This document shows positions 60,662 to 64,000 of a stretch of DNA of 64,000 nucleotides, in pieces. Origin of the DNA: Rotaria sordida (lineage: Eukaryota; Rotifera; Eurotatoria; Philodinida; Philodinidae); contig CAJNOL010000201.1 in assembly GCA_905250125.1 (NCBI GenBank), forward strand, positions 1 through 64,000. Reading direction: 5' to 3'. Numbering within the stretch: position 1 is the first letter of the stretch; the number at the start of each line of letters is the position of its first letter. Made by a program: the position numbers and the translations under genes. The notes under the pieces were generated by a model that made no database searches, had not been told where the DNA came from, and saw only the letters and a list, made by a program, of their open reading frames with translations.

Positions 60662-63239
60662 TCACTTCAAACACAAATACTGTTCTCCCACTTCATGATG
60701 GATATGTATTGTTAAAAGCCTTGCGGTATGATTATTGTGAAATGAAGAGAGAGAGAGAAAGAAAGAACAATTATCTTCTTATTTCGATACTATTGTCACC
60801 TGATCGAAAGACATGGAGAGATGTTAATCTCTATACTTGAAAACATAAAGACATCTGCTCAATTGATAATAATGTTGTTTCTTATGCCAAACTTTCAACT
60901 ACGATTTCCTGTTGTAATAGTTGATGTTGTTCTTTTTTTTTTCATGAATACTAATTATAACTCGACATATCTCCTCCTTCCATTAGTTGGCAGGCGATTC
61001 CACAATTAGCTAGGCCTTATAAAAAAAAAAAAGAAGAAATAAACTAGAAAACCCAATTCTTCCTATTTTTTTTTTGAAATGATCTTTTCTTTTTGCAGTT
61101 GAACGGAGATATAAGCTGATTATGATTGGATTTTTCTTACAATTGTTTGATCTTAATTTTAGTACATCTATCGACACGTGTACGATATCCGGAAACAAAA
61201 AAAAAGGATGATGTGTTAGTGCGTGAATAGCAATAATAACTTTGATCCATTTCTAAAGAAGATTTCAACTGTGTATTATCGGAACTATTTTTTCTCTCTC
61301 TCTCTCTCTCTCTATCGATCGATGACAGGTCAACATTGAAATTGTTTATGACAGCAAAGACAATATAAAGGCCAATTATGTTAGTCGTCATTCCCATTCA
61401 TGCGAGTGTTCGTTTCGTTTTTTTTTTTTTCGTGATAACATGCTGTGGTCGTTGATACCGTATGATGGTGACTGTTACTCTTGATCGATGATTATATCGG
61501 CTGAATGAATGTCTATATAAAAAAGGTTGGAATCGTGAGAAAAGAAAGAACGAATGTGTTCAAGTGTAATAAATGTTATTCTTTTTATATAAAGAATAGG
61601 TGTTATCGACAGATTTATATTTCATAGAAAAGAAAAATTTAGATTTTTCTATAAAAAAAAAAAAAGAAAACACATTGCGTGTAAGTGGTTAATCCACTAT
61701 AGGGTGGTCTTCGTTTTAACTTTTCGATGAATTTACAGATCACGCTTGTTATTATGTATCTCAATTTAGATTAGATTCATGTTTATAAGCAATTAGCTTT
61801 GGAAATCTAGTACTGTGATGCAATCAAGCGAGTATGTAGTTTGTTGTCATATTCTCGCGATCGATATTCAACGCACTATGAGTTCATTAAGGTGTGAAAA
61901 AAAATACGTTTGTTTTGATTGAAAGGCGGGATAATTACTGAATAGAAGAATACTAATTGATATTGCTTAAGGCATTTGAACTCATCTGATATTTACAAAA
62001 TAAAAAGATAAGATTTTGAGCAATAAAGTGTGTTTTTTAATGAAAATTTGATCCATATTAAGTTTTTATTTTTATTTTTGTTGTTTTTAATTTTTTTATT
62101 GAAGTATGATGTACAAACAAATATTAACAATAAAAGATATTTATCATGTAATTATGGTTATGGTCATAGAGAGATCAAGATCTGCTACAATTAACTCTAT
62201 TTTAAAAGGCAACAGTTATTAACAAATAGAAGTGATGACACATTAAGTTGTTGTAATTTAAATCATCTGTTCGTAGATGATTTCTCAACAATACTTCGCT
62301 CGAATGATCAGATATCTGAATATGGAACTGAAATGTGATACGAAACAAAATTGAATGGACTGAAGAAATAAAGTACTTGGATTATTTATATACCTCAAAA
62401 CTGTGATTTAGCTTAAGGATCCAGAAGACAATGGTTAGAATTCATTAAAGAGTTACAATGATCAACTTGTTTCGTTTGAAAGATTCTCTTCGGATCTTAT
62501 ATCCTTCCTGTTTTTTTTTCATGACTTTTCTCACTATTCACTTCGAAACAACAACAACAGTATCTGAACAAATTCAACACACGATATTTGTGAAGAATTA
62601 TGTTGTATACACATTGAAGTCCTAATTTCTTTATGTATACTACAAATGAATTATCACTTGAAGATCGATGCAAAAAATATTGGGAATGTTATCTGTTAGC
62701 CTTGTCATATACAACGGATGGTTCTTTAATTTTCCAACTGAATGGGAGTACACCATAAATAGTATCTATCATTCTAAGATGTTCATTGAGTACACATCCT
62801 TCCTCAAGAAATACACTTCCTGATGCGCAAGCCTATCTTCGAATGCCTTCAATCTTAATTATGAGTCTGAAGAAATCGTTACATTATATAAGTTCACAGA
62901 AACATTTTACTAATGTATCCTACTCTTTCTCATTGTAAATAAACAAAACTATTACGAAAATATAAATTATGGGAACTGTAATATTGTATCTCTCGTTCTT
63001 ACTCTTGCTTAAATTGTATGCAATTTATTCTATCTTTCTTTTCTTTTTTGTAAAAGTTCTAGTTTTTTTCTCTCAACACATGTACTGTAGGGATCAACAA
63101 AATGATTGTCAGTTAATAGCAAAACAAAAAAAGGAGTGATGACTCATTTTATGCATACATGATACTTGTCGTATCGTGGTCTTTTTTTCGTATAACTGTT
63201 ACGTATTTCTTAATTTTTTTCATGTTTGAATATTTATAT
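60536..63239. other. AT-rich 3' flank of the Distal-less gene
   Basis: 2.7 kb with no supportable gene. It includes a TA run at about 60640-60662, a CT run at about 61293-61312 and poly-A/T tracts. Confidence 0.55.
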
Positions 63240-64000
63240 ACAGTAGTTGTCGTTTACTAAGAGTGGAGGTGTAAGCTGAAGGATCGAACGGTGGCGAGCA
63301 AAATTTTTCTATTTCTGAGAATTTCTAGCGGCTACTGATTCGATTTTGCAGGCTCATCAGAGGTAGTGGCTATAATCATTTCAATTTTTTTTATAGCAGC
63401 AGCACTTACTGATGTTTATAAGTCCTTCTGCGGCAGCGGCGGTGGCTACTAAGCGTCAAATTGAAGTATTCTTTCGAGAATAAGAAGTTCCTGTTGCTTT
63501 CAATTCCTTTGGTTAAAAATTCAACTGATGGAAAATAACGGGAAAATGTTTGATCGCATATGTATAGATATCAGCAGCGATGGCTCAAACTATCATAAAA
63601 TTCTCGCTCATGGCGGTGGAGAAGCCGCTAAACTTGCTTTTTTACAGCGGTGGCTGCTGAAAAATTCTAAAAATTATCTATGATATGGTGACAGTGGTGG
63701 CTTATTTTCTACAAAAATCGGCGGCTCAGTTGTATGGCTTATACTTCTGACTAAGAGTGATTTAATTAATTGTTCTCATTCGAATAGGGATTAGTTTACA
63801 AACTGTATGTTCACTAGCGATAATAGTGAGCATGATGACAATCAGTTGAGATGATCAGAAACCAACTGGTCTCACCAGTATGCCAACGCACCGGTGCGAT
63901 CCGATCCTGTAGAAGCATTATAACGAGCCGGTATAGGCCGCTATTTCACTAGTATAGGATTGGGGATAAAACACCACTGTTGACTGGTTTTCCATAAAAC
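63240..64000. repeat. GC-richer block of degenerate GGCGGCTG-type repeats
   Basis: Against the AT-rich background this block repeats variants of 'gcggtggct' and 'gcggct' roughly every 40-90 bases (for example 'agcggctactgattc', 'ggcagcggcggtggctacta', 'agcggtggctgctgaaaaat', 'atcggcggctcagttg'), often followed by A/T-rich 'aaaattct' spacers. Stops occur in all frames. It continues to the window edge. The class is unknown. Confidence 0.5.

Overview
This is an AT-rich animal nuclear genome segment. Exons are joined by GT-AG introns, many only about 45-70 bases long, codons favour A or T at the third position, and proteins carry Asn, Gln, His and Ser runs. Distal-less, p66/GATAD2, Rubicon and K2P genes show a metazoan. 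Gene size and base composition fit a small spiralian such as a rotifer, but this is inference and the window does not settle the species.

Layout. Bases 1-6400 hold the 3' end of a Rab27 gene (+), convergent with a HAUS7-like augmin gene (-), followed by a TMUB ubiquitin-like membrane protein gene (-). A repeat-rich spacer leads to the p66/GATAD2 NuRD gene (-, 11.0-14.9 kb). After 4.7 kb of AT-rich spacer come a Syt4/11-type synaptotagmin (-, 19.7-21.5 kb) and the decapping enzyme DCP2 (-, 23.0-26.8 kb, 9 exons). Divergent from DCP2 is Rubicon (+, 29.1-42.9 kb, 20 exons), whose introns hold fold-back elements and an opposite-strand gene for a small secreted, possibly amidated peptide. Then come a two-pore-domain K+ channel with three candidate first exons (+, 43.8-51.0 kb), a type II membrane serine protease (-, 51.2-52.2 kb), NOP58 (+, 53.8-57.5 kb) with a box C/D snoRNA in an intron, and a Distal-less homeobox gene (+, 59.5-60.5 kb). 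The last 0.75 kb is a GC-richer block of degenerate repeats.

These are mostly unrelated housekeeping and neuronal genes, not an operon or cluster. The one clear functional link is NOP58, a core protein of box C/D snoRNPs, hosting a box C/D snoRNA predicted to guide 2'-O-methylation of the universal 28S P-loop guanosine.

Long introns and spacers are inflated by undescribed inverted-repeat (fold-back) elements of 0.7-1.0 kb, a short mariner-type MITE, mariner transposase relics and several dispersed repeat pairs. No rRNA, tRNA, CRISPR or retroviral elements were seen. Exon junctions were set by eye from splice consensus, reading-frame continuity and remembered family sequences; no search or transcript data were available.
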